Assembly: GCA_903847975.1 (NCBI GenBank)
Contig: CAINFC010000072.1
Span: 1 to 32,737 of the forward strand
Reading direction: 5' to 3'
Source: an uncultured Acidobacteriota bacterium
GTDB lineage: Bacteria > Acidobacteriota > UBA6911 > CAINFC01
DNA: 32,737 nt
Below, one piece after another: positions 1 through 7,721 of this stretch. Numbering within the stretch: position 1 is the stretch's first letter; every line of letters begins with the position of its first letter. Made by a program: the position numbers and the translations under genes. Under the pieces are notes generated by a model, which was given only the letters and a program-made list of their open reading frames with translations, did not search any database and was not told the origin of the DNA.

Positions 1-168
1 CAGGTTGAATGTCCCCTGGCCTCCCGTTCCGATGCAACCCATTACGATCCGGTTGCTGGGGGCCACCGCCCCGTCCCGCCCCAGTGCCGAAGCGGGAAGA
101 ACCATCGGGGCGCCCGCCGCAGCCGCGGTCCGGCTCAGAAAGCGTCTACGGCTCCATGCTTTTTTCAT
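1..168 (-). CDS. Gfo/Idh/MocA-family oxidoreductase, Tat-exported, N-terminal fragment
   Basis: The first 56 codons are visible; the gene runs off the left edge of the window. The N-terminus has a twin-arginine signal (WSRRRFLSRTAAAAG) followed by an Ala-rich stretch, then the start of a Rossmann fold, IVMGCIGTGGQGTFNL, with the GxGxxG nucleotide-binding loop at about residues 45-52. A GGAGAG ribosome binding site lies 6-12 bases before the ATG at 168. Members of this family are NAD(P)-dependent sugar or inositol oxidoreductases; those with Tat signals carry their cofactor folded into the periplasm. It is the third gene of a minus-strand operon, 50 bp after the SUMF1-domain gene. The substrate cannot be told from this fragment. 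Confidence 0.85.
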   Translation of the reverse strand, partial: MKKAWSRRRFLSRTAAAAGAPMVLPASALGRDGAVAPSNRIVMGCIGTGGQGTFNL

Positions 169-218
169 ATTATCTCTCCTCTGCTCCATGACACCAATTT
201 TTCCGAACCGGGGCCCGG

Positions 219-995
219 CTACGGTGCCGCTGCCATCATCACCCGGAATCCCAGGTGCGGATACTGATAGGACTCCGGGGAACTGCTGCGTGCCGCCGGA
301 CGCAGCATGGGGCGGAAATGCCGCCAGGAGCCGCCCCGAACCACCCGCGCCGTTCCCTCCGCCGGACCGCCCGGGTCCTCGGCCGGTGCCGCCGGGTAAG
401 GGGCGTACCAGTCGGAACACCATTCGGCGAGGTTGCCGAGCATGTCCAGCAGGCCCCAGGCGTTCGGTTTCCGGGTTCCCGCCGGGTGCGCCGCCTCGTC
501 GCTGTTGTCGGCAAACCACGCCAGGTCCTGGAGCGGATCGACCGGCTCCCAGGGCCCTTGGGCGCCGGCCCGGCAGGCATATTCCCATTCCGCCTCGGTG
601 GGCAGGCGATAGCTCTTTCCTTCGCGCTGCGACAGGCGCCGGCAGAATTCCGAGGCTTCTTTCCAGGAAACATTCTGGACCGGCAGGCGATCGCCTTTGT
701 CGCGGCTGCGGTTCACTTCCATCAGGGAGGACCACTGCGCCTGGGTCACCTCCGTCCGGCCCAGATAAAAGCCCCGGGTGATCCGTACCCGGTGCACCCG
801 CTCTTCCTCCTGGCGCATTTTTTCCTCCGGAGGGCTTCCCATCGCAAACTCTCCGGCCGGGCAGTAAACCAGCTCCATTCCGAGCGAATTCGTCTGCCGG
901 GCCCCGACTTCCGGCCGGGCGGTCTGCGCGAAGGGCGCGACCCAAACCCAAAACAGGAAGAGCGTACCGGATGCCAGCGCATGAAATCGGATCAT
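219..995 (-). CDS. Secreted SUMF1/FGE-sulfatase-domain protein lacking the catalytic cysteines
   Basis: 258 aa with a Sec-type signal peptide (residues 1 to about 24). It has the SUMF1 (formylglycine-generating enzyme, C-type-lectin-like) fold markers: GEFAMGS, FYLGRTEVTQAQW, LPTEAEWEYACRAG, NAWGLLDMLGNLAEWCSDWY, and the terminal RGGSW...LGFRV block. In true FGE the RGGS block is followed by two catalytic Cys (CxxxxC). Here the matching positions read RGGSWRHFRPML, so both are replaced. It is therefore unlikely to convert sulfatase Cys to formylglycine, and is more likely a binding or structural protein, or a SUMF1-family enzyme of unknown chemistry. It lies 13 bp after the upstream oxidoreductase and 50 bp before the next, so is co-transcribed with both. 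The family call is firm; the function is unknown. Confidence 0.88.
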   Translation of the reverse strand: MIRFHALASGTLFLFWVWVAPFAQTARPEVGARQTNSLGMELVYCPAGEFAMGSPPEEKMRQEEERVHRVRITRGFYLGRTEVTQAQWSSLMEVNRSRDKGDRLPVQNVSWKEASEFCRRLSQREGKSYRLPTEAEWEYACRAGAQGPWEPVDPLQDLAWFADNSDEAAHPAGTRKPNAWGLLDMLGNLAEWCSDWYAPYPAAPAEDPGGPAEGTARVVRGGSWRHFRPMLRPAARSSSPESYQYPHLGFRVMMAAAP

Positions 996-1008
996 ACGTC
1001 TTTCCCGG

Positions 1009-2238
1009 TCAGGCCTTCAGACCTTCCAGCCTGGGATCGAAGGTTTCCCCCCGGCTCATCATTTCTTCCCAGGTTACCGTGCTGTGGCGGTAAGCCGCCT
1101 GGCGCCCCAGGATCGTAGTTCGGTTGCTGCGGACGCTCGGGGCGACCGTGCTGTTGGCGCACTGGCCCTGCAGGACATCCTGGTGGAAGGCGGCAATGTT
1201 TTCGGCGGCCCCTCTCTGGAAAAGGTTTTCCATCCTGCCTCCTTTGTAAGGCATCTTGCCGCGAATCGACACTTCCCCGAAATAATGGGTGTCGACCGTT
1301 CCGTCCGTACCGTACATCCGGCAGCAGATGTCGTCCCAGCCCTGTCCCAGTTGCTTGGAGCAGAAAGTCACCAGCAGGTCGCCGGGGAAGCGATATATCA
1401 CCGAAAAATGATCCCAGCAGGTCCCGGCTTTTCTGGCCTTGCGCCCGCCGGTGCCTGTGGCGGAAACCGGCTCGGCATCCAGGATCCAGCAGGCGACATC
1501 CAGGGCGTGGATGTTCTGCTCGGTAATCACGTCGCCCGACAGAATCTGATCGAGGCCCCAGGCGCGCAGCCGGGCCTCCGGATTTCCGGGATCGGCCAGC
1601 AGAAACTCCGCCTGGCGGTCCCAGGTAGGGCCGCAGCTGTAGGTCGCCTCGCCGCACACGATTCGGCCGATGTCGCCCACCTGCGACCTCTTGACCGCTT
1701 CCTGGTACATGGGGTCCATGCGGGTTTGGAAGTCGACCCGAAAACAAAGTTTCTTTTCCGTAGCGTTTTTGCCGGCCTGCAGCACCCGCTGACACCCGTC
1801 CAGGTCCACGGAGACCGGCTTGGCCAGAAAGACGTGCTTTCCCGCAGCCACGGCGGCTTCGGCCTGCGTGGGATGAAAGTAGGGCGGACTTTCGATGGCC
1901 ACCGCATCCACTTTGCCCGCCACAAGCTGCTGATACCCGGAAAGACCGGAGTGAAGCCGGTCTTTGGGTACCTGAAACTTTTCCGAGAAGGGGCCCAGAC
2001 GTTCCGGAAAGTAATCGGCGGCGGCGACAATCTGGTATCCGCCATGCTTCTGAAACAGATCGGCAATCCAGGTGCCGCGTCCCCCGCAGCCGATCATTCC
2101 CAGCGTGATGCGGGAGTTGGCCTGGGATCCCCGCACCGTGGCCGCGTCCAGCAGGAAAGGTGCGGAGGTGCCCAAGAAAAGACGGCGGTCCAGGAGTTTG
2201 GTTTGTTGACGGGTTTGGCTCGATTTCTCCGGTTCCAT
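1009..2238 (-). CDS. Gfo/Idh/MocA-family oxidoreductase with Tat-like signal
   Basis: 409 aa from ATG 2238, chosen because AGGGGGAAACGA precedes it and the twin-arginine region (DRRLFLGTSAPFLL) then sits near the N-terminus; longer in-frame starts give an unlikely leader. The NAD(P)-binding motif GMIGCGGRG follows. The usual EKP lysine motif reads AKPVSVD, and the conserved His helix reads EQNIHALDVACWIL. Later segments (WDDICCRMYGTDGTVDTHYFG) fit the C-terminal alpha/beta domain. It is the first gene of a three-gene operon with the SUMF1-domain protein and a second oxidoreductase, divergent from a sulfatase. This suggests periplasmic oxidation of a sugar or glycan, possibly sulfated. The substrate is not predictable from sequence. 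Confidence 0.88.
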   Translation of the reverse strand: MEPEKSSQTRQQTKLLDRRLFLGTSAPFLLDAATVRGSQANSRITLGMIGCGGRGTWIADLFQKHGGYQIVAAADYFPERLGPFSEKFQVPKDRLHSGLSGYQQLVAGKVDAVAIESPPYFHPTQAEAAVAAGKHVFLAKPVSVDLDGCQRVLQAGKNATEKKLCFRVDFQTRMDPMYQEAVKRSQVGDIGRIVCGEATYSCGPTWDRQAEFLLADPGNPEARLRAWGLDQILSGDVITEQNIHALDVACWILDAEPVSATGTGGRKARKAGTCWDHFSVIYRFPGDLLVTFCSKQLGQGWDDICCRMYGTDGTVDTHYFGEVSIRGKMPYKGGRMENLFQRGAAENIAAFHQDVLQGQCANSTVAPSVRSNRTTILGRQAAYRHSTVTWEEMMSRGETFDPRLEGLKA

Positions 2239-2334
2239 TTCGTTTCCCCCTATTCCATCACCCGCTGCCGGGTGGTTGACAATTGCTGCCGCGCCGGCAA
2301 AAGCGCAGGGCGGCGTCGATTCCCAGGATGATGG

Positions 2335-2362
2335 ATTATATCGGACCTTGCTGCGATACAAT
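2335..2362. promoter_or_regulatory. Face-to-face overlapping divergent promoters (oxidoreductase operon and sulfatase)
   Basis: On the minus strand a perfect TATAAT (2335-2340) has TTGTAT 15 bp upstream (2356-2361), pointing at the oxidoreductase operon. On the plus strand TACAAT (2357-2362) points at the sulfatase and overlaps that minus-strand -35. The plus-strand -35 would fall on 2334-2339, over the minus-strand -10, and is poor. The two promoters would compete for polymerase. The minus -10 is convincing; the rest is weak. Confidence 0.4.
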
Positions 2363-2393
2363 AGAGCGGAAAGAATCTTTCCAGGGAGGGATG

Positions 2394-3914
2394 ATGAACC
2401 GAAGAAATTTTATTGCCGGGGCCGCCGGAGCGGTCCTGGGAACCGAGGGCCGCTTCCAGCCGGCGGGGCCCGCGACCGCCGGGCGCCGTCCGAATTTGCT
2501 GCTGATTATGGCCGACCAGTTTCGCCCGGACTGCCTGGGTGCCGACGGGAACCGCATGATCCGGACCCCCAACCTGGACCGCCTGGCGGCACGGGGGATC
2601 CGGTTCCGGCGCGCCTACTCCGCCACCCCGACCTGCACGCCGGCGAGAGCGGCGCTGCTGACCGGCCTGTCTCCCTGGAATCACGGGATGCTCGGCTACG
2701 GAAAAATCGCCGAAAGCTATCCGATCGAAATGCCGCGCCTCCTGGCAAAGGCGGGATATTACACCGCGATGATCGGCAAGGGGCACTATTCCCCGCAGCG
2801 CAGCCTGCACGGCTTCCATTTCGGGCTCCTGGACGAAGCCAGCCGGGTGGAGTCCGTTGACTTTCGCAACGACTACCGGTGCTGGTTTTACAGCATGGCG
2901 CCCAACCGCGACCCGGAAGAGACCGGGCTGGGCTCCAACGACTACCGCGCCGCTCCCTACGCGCTGCCGGAACAGCTGCACCCGACTCACTGGACGGGGC
3001 AGACGGCGGCGGAGTTCCTGAAAACCTACACCCGCCCGGAGCCTTTCTTTCTGAAGGTATCCTTCAACCGCCCCCACAGTCCTTACGATCCGCCGGAAAG
3101 GTGGTGGAAGCGGTATGAGGATGCGGACCTTCCCCAGGCGCAGGTGGGGGCCTGGGCCGGCCGTTATGCGGCCTGCGACCCCACCGATTACAACCTCTGG
3201 CACGGGGATCTGGGGGAAAGGCAGGTCCGGAAATCGCGGCAGGGGTATTACGGCTCGATTTCCCATGTCGATGAGCAGATCGGGCGGATCCTGGAAGCGC
3301 TGGACCACCGGGGCTGGACGGAGCAGACTTTAATCGTCTTTACCGCCGACCACGGCGACATGACCGGCGACCACCATCTCTGGCGCAAATCCTACGCCTA
3401 TGAGTCTTCCGCGCGCATTCCCATGCTGGTCGCCTGGCCGGAGAGCCTGGTGGAAGCGCAGCGGGGCCAGGTCAGCTCCCGCCCGGTGGAGCTGCGCGAC
3501 GTGCTGCCCACGCTGCTGGATGCGGCCGGCGCAACTTCTCCCCTGCCGATGGATGGCCGCAGCCTGCTGGCCCTGGCCCGGGGCCGGGAAGAGGGGTGGC
3601 GGGAGTGGATCGATCTGGAGCACGATATCTGCTACAGCCCGGAAAACCATTGGAACGCGCTGACGGACGGAACCTGGAAGTACATTTATCACGCCCGGGA
3701 CGGGGTGGAGCAGCTGTTCCATCTCGACCGCGATCCTTGGGAAAAAGAAGATCTGGCAGGGTCCGAAGCCCACTCCGCCCCATTGCGGAACTGGCGGGAA
3801 CGCCTGATCCGGCACCTGGCACCCCGGGGCGAGGAGTTTGTCGCCGGCGGCCGGCTGGCTTTGCGGCCCGGCTCGCGGCTGTATTCGCCCCACTACCCCA
3901 AAAAGACCGTCTGA
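2394..3914 (+). CDS. Tat-exported Cys-type sulfatase (alkaline phosphatase superfamily)
   Basis: 506 aa from ATG 2394. A second ATG lies at 2391, but AGGGAGGG at 2383-2390 is better spaced for 2394. The N-terminus MNRRNFIAGAAGAVLG is a Tat signal. Metal ligand D41 is in LLLIMADQ. The sulfatase signature TCTPARAALLTG (C81-x-P-x-R85) marks a Cys that must be converted to formylglycine. Later FTADHGDMTGDH (D319, H320) supplies metal ligands, and WRKS (K332) matches the conserved lysine. It hydrolyses a sulfate ester in the periplasm, probably on a polysaccharide or choline-like substrate. It diverges from an operon holding a SUMF1-domain protein, but that protein lacks FGE cysteines, so the maturase must be encoded elsewhere. 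Family certain, substrate unknown. Confidence 0.93.
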   Translation: MNRRNFIAGAAGAVLGTEGRFQPAGPATAGRRPNLLLIMADQFRPDCLGADGNRMIRTPNLDRLAARGIRFRRAYSATPTCTPARAALLTGLSPWNHGMLGYGKIAESYPIEMPRLLAKAGYYTAMIGKGHYSPQRSLHGFHFGLLDEASRVESVDFRNDYRCWFYSMAPNRDPEETGLGSNDYRAAPYALPEQLHPTHWTGQTAAEFLKTYTRPEPFFLKVSFNRPHSPYDPPERWWKRYEDADLPQAQVGAWAGRYAACDPTDYNLWHGDLGERQVRKSRQGYYGSISHVDEQIGRILEALDHRGWTEQTLIVFTADHGDMTGDHHLWRKSYAYESSARIPMLVAWPESLVEAQRGQVSSRPVELRDVLPTLLDAAGATSPLPMDGRSLLALARGREEGWREWIDLEHDICYSPENHWNALTDGTWKYIYHARDGVEQLFHLDRDPWEKEDLAGSEAHSAPLRNWRERLIRHLAPRGEEFVAGGRLALRPGSRLYSPHYPKKTV

Positions 3915-3964
3915 TCCCGCAGCGGAGCCGCCACCGGATACCCCGCAGGCGATGGCCGGCAGGC

Positions 3965-4324
3965 TTACTCGGCCGGCGTTTCCCCGGGCTTTTCCGGCGG
4001 AGCGCGGTGCAGCTGGGCAAGCATCAGGCGGCTTTCCGCGGATAAGCCGCATCCGCGGTTCAGATCCTCAAGGCATTGCCGGACCAGGTACAGGATCCGT
4101 TCCGCCAGGACTTCGGGGCCCGGCCAGAAAACCGGGGCGGACGGATTCCCGGCGCGCTGGTCGGCGATTCCCAGGGCTTCCTCGATCCATCCGTCCAGAT
4201 CGCCCAGCATCTGCTGCTGTTCGGCAAAGAGACAGCTGCGGCCTGCGGCGCGGAGGATCGACAGCCAGGCCCGACAGTTCTGTACTTTCAAATGAAGAAG
4301 TTTGTTTTCGTTTTTTCCGGCCAT
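3965..4324 (-). CDS. Small hypothetical protein, helical
   Basis: 119 aa, not recognised. The sequence is rich in Leu, Ala, Glu and Arg and looks largely alpha-helical, with no signal peptide or membrane segment; the C-terminus is Pro-rich (APPEKPGETPAE). Five Cys are scattered with no metal-site spacing. The ATG at 4324 has AGGA about 11 bases upstream. It converges on the sulfatase (50 bp between stops) and diverges from the sigma factor gene. It is probably real because the composition is protein-like and the flanking space would otherwise be empty, but an overlapping plus-strand frame is also open, so confidence is moderate. Confidence 0.55.
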   Translation of the reverse strand: MAGKNENKLLHLKVQNCRAWLSILRAAGRSCLFAEQQQMLGDLDGWIEEALGIADQRAGNPSAPVFWPGPEVLAERILYLVRQCLEDLNRGCGLSAESRLMLAQLHRAPPEKPGETPAE

Positions 4325-4452
4325 AAGGTTCGATTCCTGGAAAGCGAAAGGTCCGCCGGAATAAAAAAGGAGAAGAGGGGGAAGAAACGACCCCCTTGCC
4401 TGCCGGCGGCTCTTTTCGGCTTCCTGTTCACCAAACGCCGTCCGGCCCCGTT

Positions 4453-4482
4453 TTGCGAGGGGATATTTTAATTAGGTATAAA
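4453..4482 (+). promoter_or_regulatory. Candidate sigma70 promoter of the ECF sigma operon
   Basis: TTGCGA (4453-4458), an 18 bp spacer and TATAAA (4477-4482) lie in a locally AT-rich stretch about 75 bp before the sigma-factor start. There is no second matching motif to suggest autoregulation by the ECF factor. Confidence 0.45.
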
Positions 4483-4555
4483 ATAAATGGAAGCATACCC
4501 TTTGCAGGCGCCCCGGAATCATTTAGAATTGGGAGGATAGTATCGCGGGGCCGCC

Positions 4556-5098
4556 ATGAACAGACATCGCTTTGCAGAACAACTTTTCGTGCAACACCAG
4601 TCTTTGTGGCAGCGCATCGTTTTTCCCTACGTCGGCAATGCAGCCGATGCCCAGGATATCGTTCAGGAGTCTTACCGCAAGTTTTTATCCGTGGAGCGGG
4701 ACTGGGCTTCCTTCGAAGACGCCAAGCGATATTTCAGCACCATTCTGGTTCATACCGCCGTGGATTTTTACAAGATTGCCCGTAAAAAGCATGAAGGCCT
4801 GACGCCGGAGGCCGAAGCCACCCTGCCGGAGCGGGCCGCTTTTTTCCCCTGGCGGCGATCCCTGGATGCCACGCAGCAGGAGCGGGAGGAGGCGGTTCTG
4901 GCCCGTGCCCTGGAGCTGCTGTCCGGTTTGCCGGAAGAGCAGAAGGTGCCCATCGTAAGGCTGATCCTGGCGGAAAAGCCGTGCACGCTCCGGGAACTGG
5001 GCCAGGAGCTGCAGCTGCCCCTTTCCACCTTGAAAAGCCGGGCCCTGCTGGGCATCGAAAAAATAAAAAAATCGCTTCGCAAAAACCAGCTTCTTTGA
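4556..5098 (+). CDS. ECF-type RNA polymerase sigma factor
   Basis: 180 aa. Sigma region 2 (residues about 8-75) includes DAQDIVQESYRKFL, the -10-recognition and core-binding helix, and FEDAKRYFSTILVHTAVDFYK. Region 4 (about 115-178) has a helix-turn-helix, CTLRELGQELQLPLSTLKSRALLGIEKIKKSL. The linker between them is short, as expected of an extracytoplasmic-function factor with no regions 1 or 3. It is followed 26 bp later by a zinc-finger one-TM protein, the usual sigma/anti-sigma pairing, so it probably answers an envelope signal. The GGGAGG at about 4530 is far from the ATG, and GGGG at 4547-4550 is the nearer ribosome site. The regulon is unknown. Confidence 0.88.
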   Translation: MNRHRFAEQLFVQHQSLWQRIVFPYVGNAADAQDIVQESYRKFLSVERDWASFEDAKRYFSTILVHTAVDFYKIARKKHEGLTPEAEATLPERAAFFPWRRSLDATQQEREEAVLARALELLSGLPEEQKVPIVRLILAEKPCTLRELGQELQLPLSTLKSRALLGIEKIKKSLRKNQLL

Positions 5099-5124
5099 GT
5101 TAGAAAAGACAGGAGAAGCTTTTC

Positions 5125-5832
5125 ATGAAATGTGACCGCTACGGGTTGATTCGCTATATAAGGGGAGAGCTGGACCTTCAGGAGATCGAGGTTCTGACCG
5201 CTCACCTGGAGCAGTGTGCGGAATGTACCGCGGAGCTGCGGCTGCTAGCCCGTTTACGCGCCAACCGGGAGGAGTGGCAACGCGCGGTACGGCCGCAGGA
5301 CCGGACAAGGGGGAACTGGCCCCGCCGGTACCTCTGGGCGGCAGCGGCCATGATCCTGCTTGCTCTGGGGCTGCTGCTGGTGCGCCGGACGGTATCTCCC
5401 CAAGCGGAAGATATCGCTCTGCTGGCAACAGCCGGGCTGCCTGGCTACGAGCCCATGGTTCTTCGCCAGGGGAAGCTGCCGGAAAGATCGGTTTTCGAGG
5501 CCGCCATGGAATCCTACCGGGCGGGGGATCTTTCCGCGGCGGAGGCGGGCCTCCGAAAGCGCCTGCAGCAGGTTCCGCTTGATTCGGACGCGCTTTTCTA
5601 TCTCGGTGCCATATACCATTACCGCCGGGACTACGCCGAAGCCGGCCGGCTGATTCAGGAAGGGCTGCGCGGCTGCACTCTCTGCCCCCGGGAGCGCTAT
5701 CACTGGTATCTGGCCCAGATCGCCATGAAGAAAAGAAATGGGGCGGAAGCCCGACGGCAGCTGGGCCTGGTTGCGGAGTTGAAGGGGCAGTACGCAGAGG
5801 AGGCGCAACGGATCCTCTCCCTGATTCCCTAG
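5125..5832 (+). CDS. Zinc-finger anti-sigma factor with TPR-like C-terminal domain
   Basis: 235 aa. The N-terminus has the zf-HC2/ZAS pattern: C3, then H27-x3-C31-x2-C34 (HLEQCAEC), which in anti-sigma factors binds Zn and clamps the sigma factor. One membrane helix follows (about 69-86). The rest should be extracytoplasmic and contains TPR-like helix pairs, SVFEAAMESYRAGDLSAAEAGLRKRL, DSDALFYLGAIYHYRRDYAEAGRLI and RYHWYLAQIAMKKRNGAEARRQL. AGGAGA sits 8-14 bases before the ATG. It is co-transcribed with the sigma gene. By position and domain order it should hold that sigma factor inactive at the membrane and release it when the outer domain senses a partner; the signal is not deducible. Confidence 0.82.
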   Translation: MKCDRYGLIRYIRGELDLQEIEVLTAHLEQCAECTAELRLLARLRANREEWQRAVRPQDRTRGNWPRRYLWAAAAMILLALGLLLVRRTVSPQAEDIALLATAGLPGYEPMVLRQGKLPERSVFEAAMESYRAGDLSAAEAGLRKRLQQVPLDSDALFYLGAIYHYRRDYAEAGRLIQEGLRGCTLCPRERYHWYLAQIAMKKRNGAEARRQLGLVAELKGQYAEEAQRILSLIP

Positions 5833-6117
5833 CCCCAAGCCGTTTCCTCTGCTTCTTTCCGCGAGGTTTTTTCCGGATGAAGGTGCAAATAGTGGCGGAT
5901 GGGTCCGGTTCTGCCGTCCCTTACGGGACTTTGCCTCGGAATGACAGTCCTGTGCCGGTTTGCGCGGGGCCTCACCACGCCATGGCCGAGCACAACGGTA
6001 ACCGACGGCCTGGTGGCACAAAAGAGAACTGCCTGTGCGTCGGAATCTTTTCCCCCAGAAAAACCGGAATGAAAAGATTCCTTCACTTTATCCGGGGTCC
6101 AGGACGGTTGTCCGAAT
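5833..6117. other. Intergenic region without a gene, holding decayed repeat fragments
   Basis: I see no credible coding frame here. It holds a small hairpin (GTCCC-TTAC-GGGAC, 5916-5929) beside CGGAATGACAG, which resembles the common GTCATTCC-type dispersed intergenic repeats; a perfect 11-bp inverted repeat (see 6042-6081); and a 14-bp word GATGAAGGTGCAAA (5876-5889) that recurs in opposite orientation at 20839-20852. It looks like a landing zone for short repeats that have partly decayed. Confidence 0.5.
6042..6081. repeat. Perfect 11-bp inverted repeat (hairpin)
   Basis: GGAATCTTTTC (6042-6052) and GAAAAGATTCC (6071-6081) are perfect inverted copies around an 18-base loop. No T-run follows, so it is a poor intrinsic terminator. 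It may end the sigma/anti-sigma transcript or be the remnant of a short palindromic repeat. Confidence 0.6.
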
Positions 6118-6146
6118 TTGACAGCACGGCCCGGATTCCGTAAAAT
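6118..6146 (+). promoter_or_regulatory. Strong sigma70-type promoter of the membrane glycosyltransferase gene
   Basis: Consensus TTGACA (6118-6123), a 17 bp spacer and TAAAAT (6141-6146; 5 of 6). Transcription would start near 6153, giving an untranslated leader of about 78 bases. Confidence 0.72.
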
Positions 6147-6200
6147 CCCCTTCAGCCGAGGGACCTATTAATAATAAACAGCCGCCATTCGATCCGCTAT

Positions 6201-6220
6201 TGCTTTAGCGCTGTAAAGCA
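6201..6220 (+). promoter_or_regulatory. Leader hairpin just before the glycosyltransferase start
   Basis: TGCTTTA (6201-6207) pairs with TAAAGCA (6214-6220) around a 6-base loop, 10 bases before the ATG at 6231. No good Shine-Dalgarno sequence lies between hairpin and ATG, so folding could limit translation. Confidence 0.4.
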
Positions 6221-6230
6221 AAGACTTTTC

Positions 6231-7700
6231 ATGGATATCCACTCCGAGAGCCTTTTAAGAAAATGGAGTCCGGGGGCTTTTATCGGGATTTTTTTATTGG
6301 CAGCCTTCCTGCGCCTGCAAGGACTGCGCACCGATTTCTGGCTGGACGAGATCTGGGCTTTGCAGATCGTTGCCGAGTTCGTGAGAAACCCCATTGACAT
6401 CCTCACCCGGTTGCACCTGGATACCAATCACTGGCTTTATACCTACTACCTATTCCTTTGCGGCGAAGGCCGCGCATGGTGGATATACCGGGTTCCTTCG
6501 ATGATAGCCGGCATCATGACCGTTCCTCTTTTCGGCTTGATTTGCGGAGGAAGGGATCCGGGGAAATCGCTGACCGCCATGGTGATTTCCGGGTTTTCCT
6601 ACCTTCTGATCCTCTATTCGTCCGAGGCTCGCGGATACGCATTGATGATCCTGCTGGGCCTCATTGCATACTTTCTTCTCGATCGGTACTTTCTGGAAAA
6701 ACCGAAAGGATATGCGGCGGCTTTCTGGGCGGTGTCCATCCTGGGAATACTTGCGCATATCACCTTCCTTTACATTACCGCCGGCTTCATCTTATGGACA
6801 TGGTGTGATTCGGGGAAATCCGGATCCGGCCTGCTCCACAGAACCAAAGCGGTGGTCGCCCTTCATGGGCCGCCGCTGGTTTTTTTATCGCTGCTTTATC
6901 TGGTTGACCTCCGCAGGATGATCCTGGGCGGAGCGGAGGTGGGTACGTTCCCTGATGTGCTCCGGCAGCTGATTGGTTTTGCCGTTGGGTGTCCGGAAAT
7001 CGGCATCCTGCCCATAATAGTCACGGTGATGGGTATCGCCCTGATCTGCTTTGAGATTCTCCTGCTTTGGTTTCAGGACCGCGGGAAAGCGCTTTTTTTC
7101 ACCATGGTTTTGTTCCTGGTTCCTTTAACGGTGGCCACAGGAGCCTTTTTCGCCGATTTCAGGGGCTGGCAGGTGAGATATCTCCTGGCCTGCCTGCCTT
7201 TCCTGTTGATGCTGATCGTGAATTCATTTTGGCGAGCGTGGCAATCGGGTCGAGGGGGTCGAGCCTTGTATTTATGCTGCCTGGGGCTCTACCTGGCCGG
7301 GAACGGGTATTACCTCCGGAGTTTTTTAAAAGACGGAAGAGGGGCCTACCTTACCGCCATCCGATACGTAATGGATCATTCTGCCGGCCGCGAGATAACC
7401 ATTGCCAGCGATCACGATTTTCGCAACAAAATGGTGCTGGATTATTATGTCAGGCAGCTGGGCAGGGAAAGACCCTTCACCTACTACGATGGCGGCAAAT
7501 GGCCTCCGGCAGGGCCGGCATGGTATATCAGCCATAGCATCAAGAGGGAGGCCAGCGTGCCCCAAAGCCGAACAGCCTATAACGGAGCCGTGTACGACTT
7601 AGTCGGCCAATTTCGATTTTCCGGCCTTTCCGGATTTCATTGGTTCCTTTATCGCAAAAAAGAATCGAAACCGACACCGGATGCCGCCCCGATTCGCTAA
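6231..7700 (+). CDS. Polytopic membrane glycosyltransferase, GT39/PMT-like (GT-C fold)
   Basis: 489 aa with about ten hydrophobic helices. The first extracytoplasmic loop carries the acidic pair in TDFWLDEIW (D39, E40), which in GT-C enzymes of the PMT/ArnT type is the catalytic or metal-binding site. Further family-like segments are LDTNHWLYTYYLFL, YRVPSMIAGIMTVPLFG and YSSEARGYALMILLGL. The C-terminal quarter (after about residue 380) is soluble and includes ITIASDHDFRNKMVLDYYV. Such enzymes move a sugar from a polyprenyl-phosphate carrier to lipid, glycan or protein on the outer side of the membrane. It stands alone behind its own strong promoter, convergent with the adenosine deaminase gene. 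Acceptor and donor are unknown. Confidence 0.82.
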   Translation: MDIHSESLLRKWSPGAFIGIFLLAAFLRLQGLRTDFWLDEIWALQIVAEFVRNPIDILTRLHLDTNHWLYTYYLFLCGEGRAWWIYRVPSMIAGIMTVPLFGLICGGRDPGKSLTAMVISGFSYLLILYSSEARGYALMILLGLIAYFLLDRYFLEKPKGYAAAFWAVSILGILAHITFLYITAGFILWTWCDSGKSGSGLLHRTKAVVALHGPPLVFLSLLYLVDLRRMILGGAEVGTFPDVLRQLIGFAVGCPEIGILPIIVTVMGIALICFEILLLWFQDRGKALFFTMVLFLVPLTVATGAFFADFRGWQVRYLLACLPFLLMLIVNSFWRAWQSGRGGRALYLCCLGLYLAGNGYYLRSFLKDGRGAYLTAIRYVMDHSAGREITIASDHDFRNKMVLDYYVRQLGRERPFTYYDGGKWPPAGPAWYISHSIKREASVPQSRTAYNGAVYDLVGQFRFSGLSGFHWFLYRKKESKPTPDAAPIR

Positions 7701-7721
7701 GGGGCGGGTTGTCGGATAATC

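Noticed and set aside
5877-6143. An 88-codon plus-strand frame between the anti-sigma and glycosyltransferase genes
   Set aside because: It has no ribosome site, overlaps inverted repeats and the next gene's promoter, and has no protein-like pattern.
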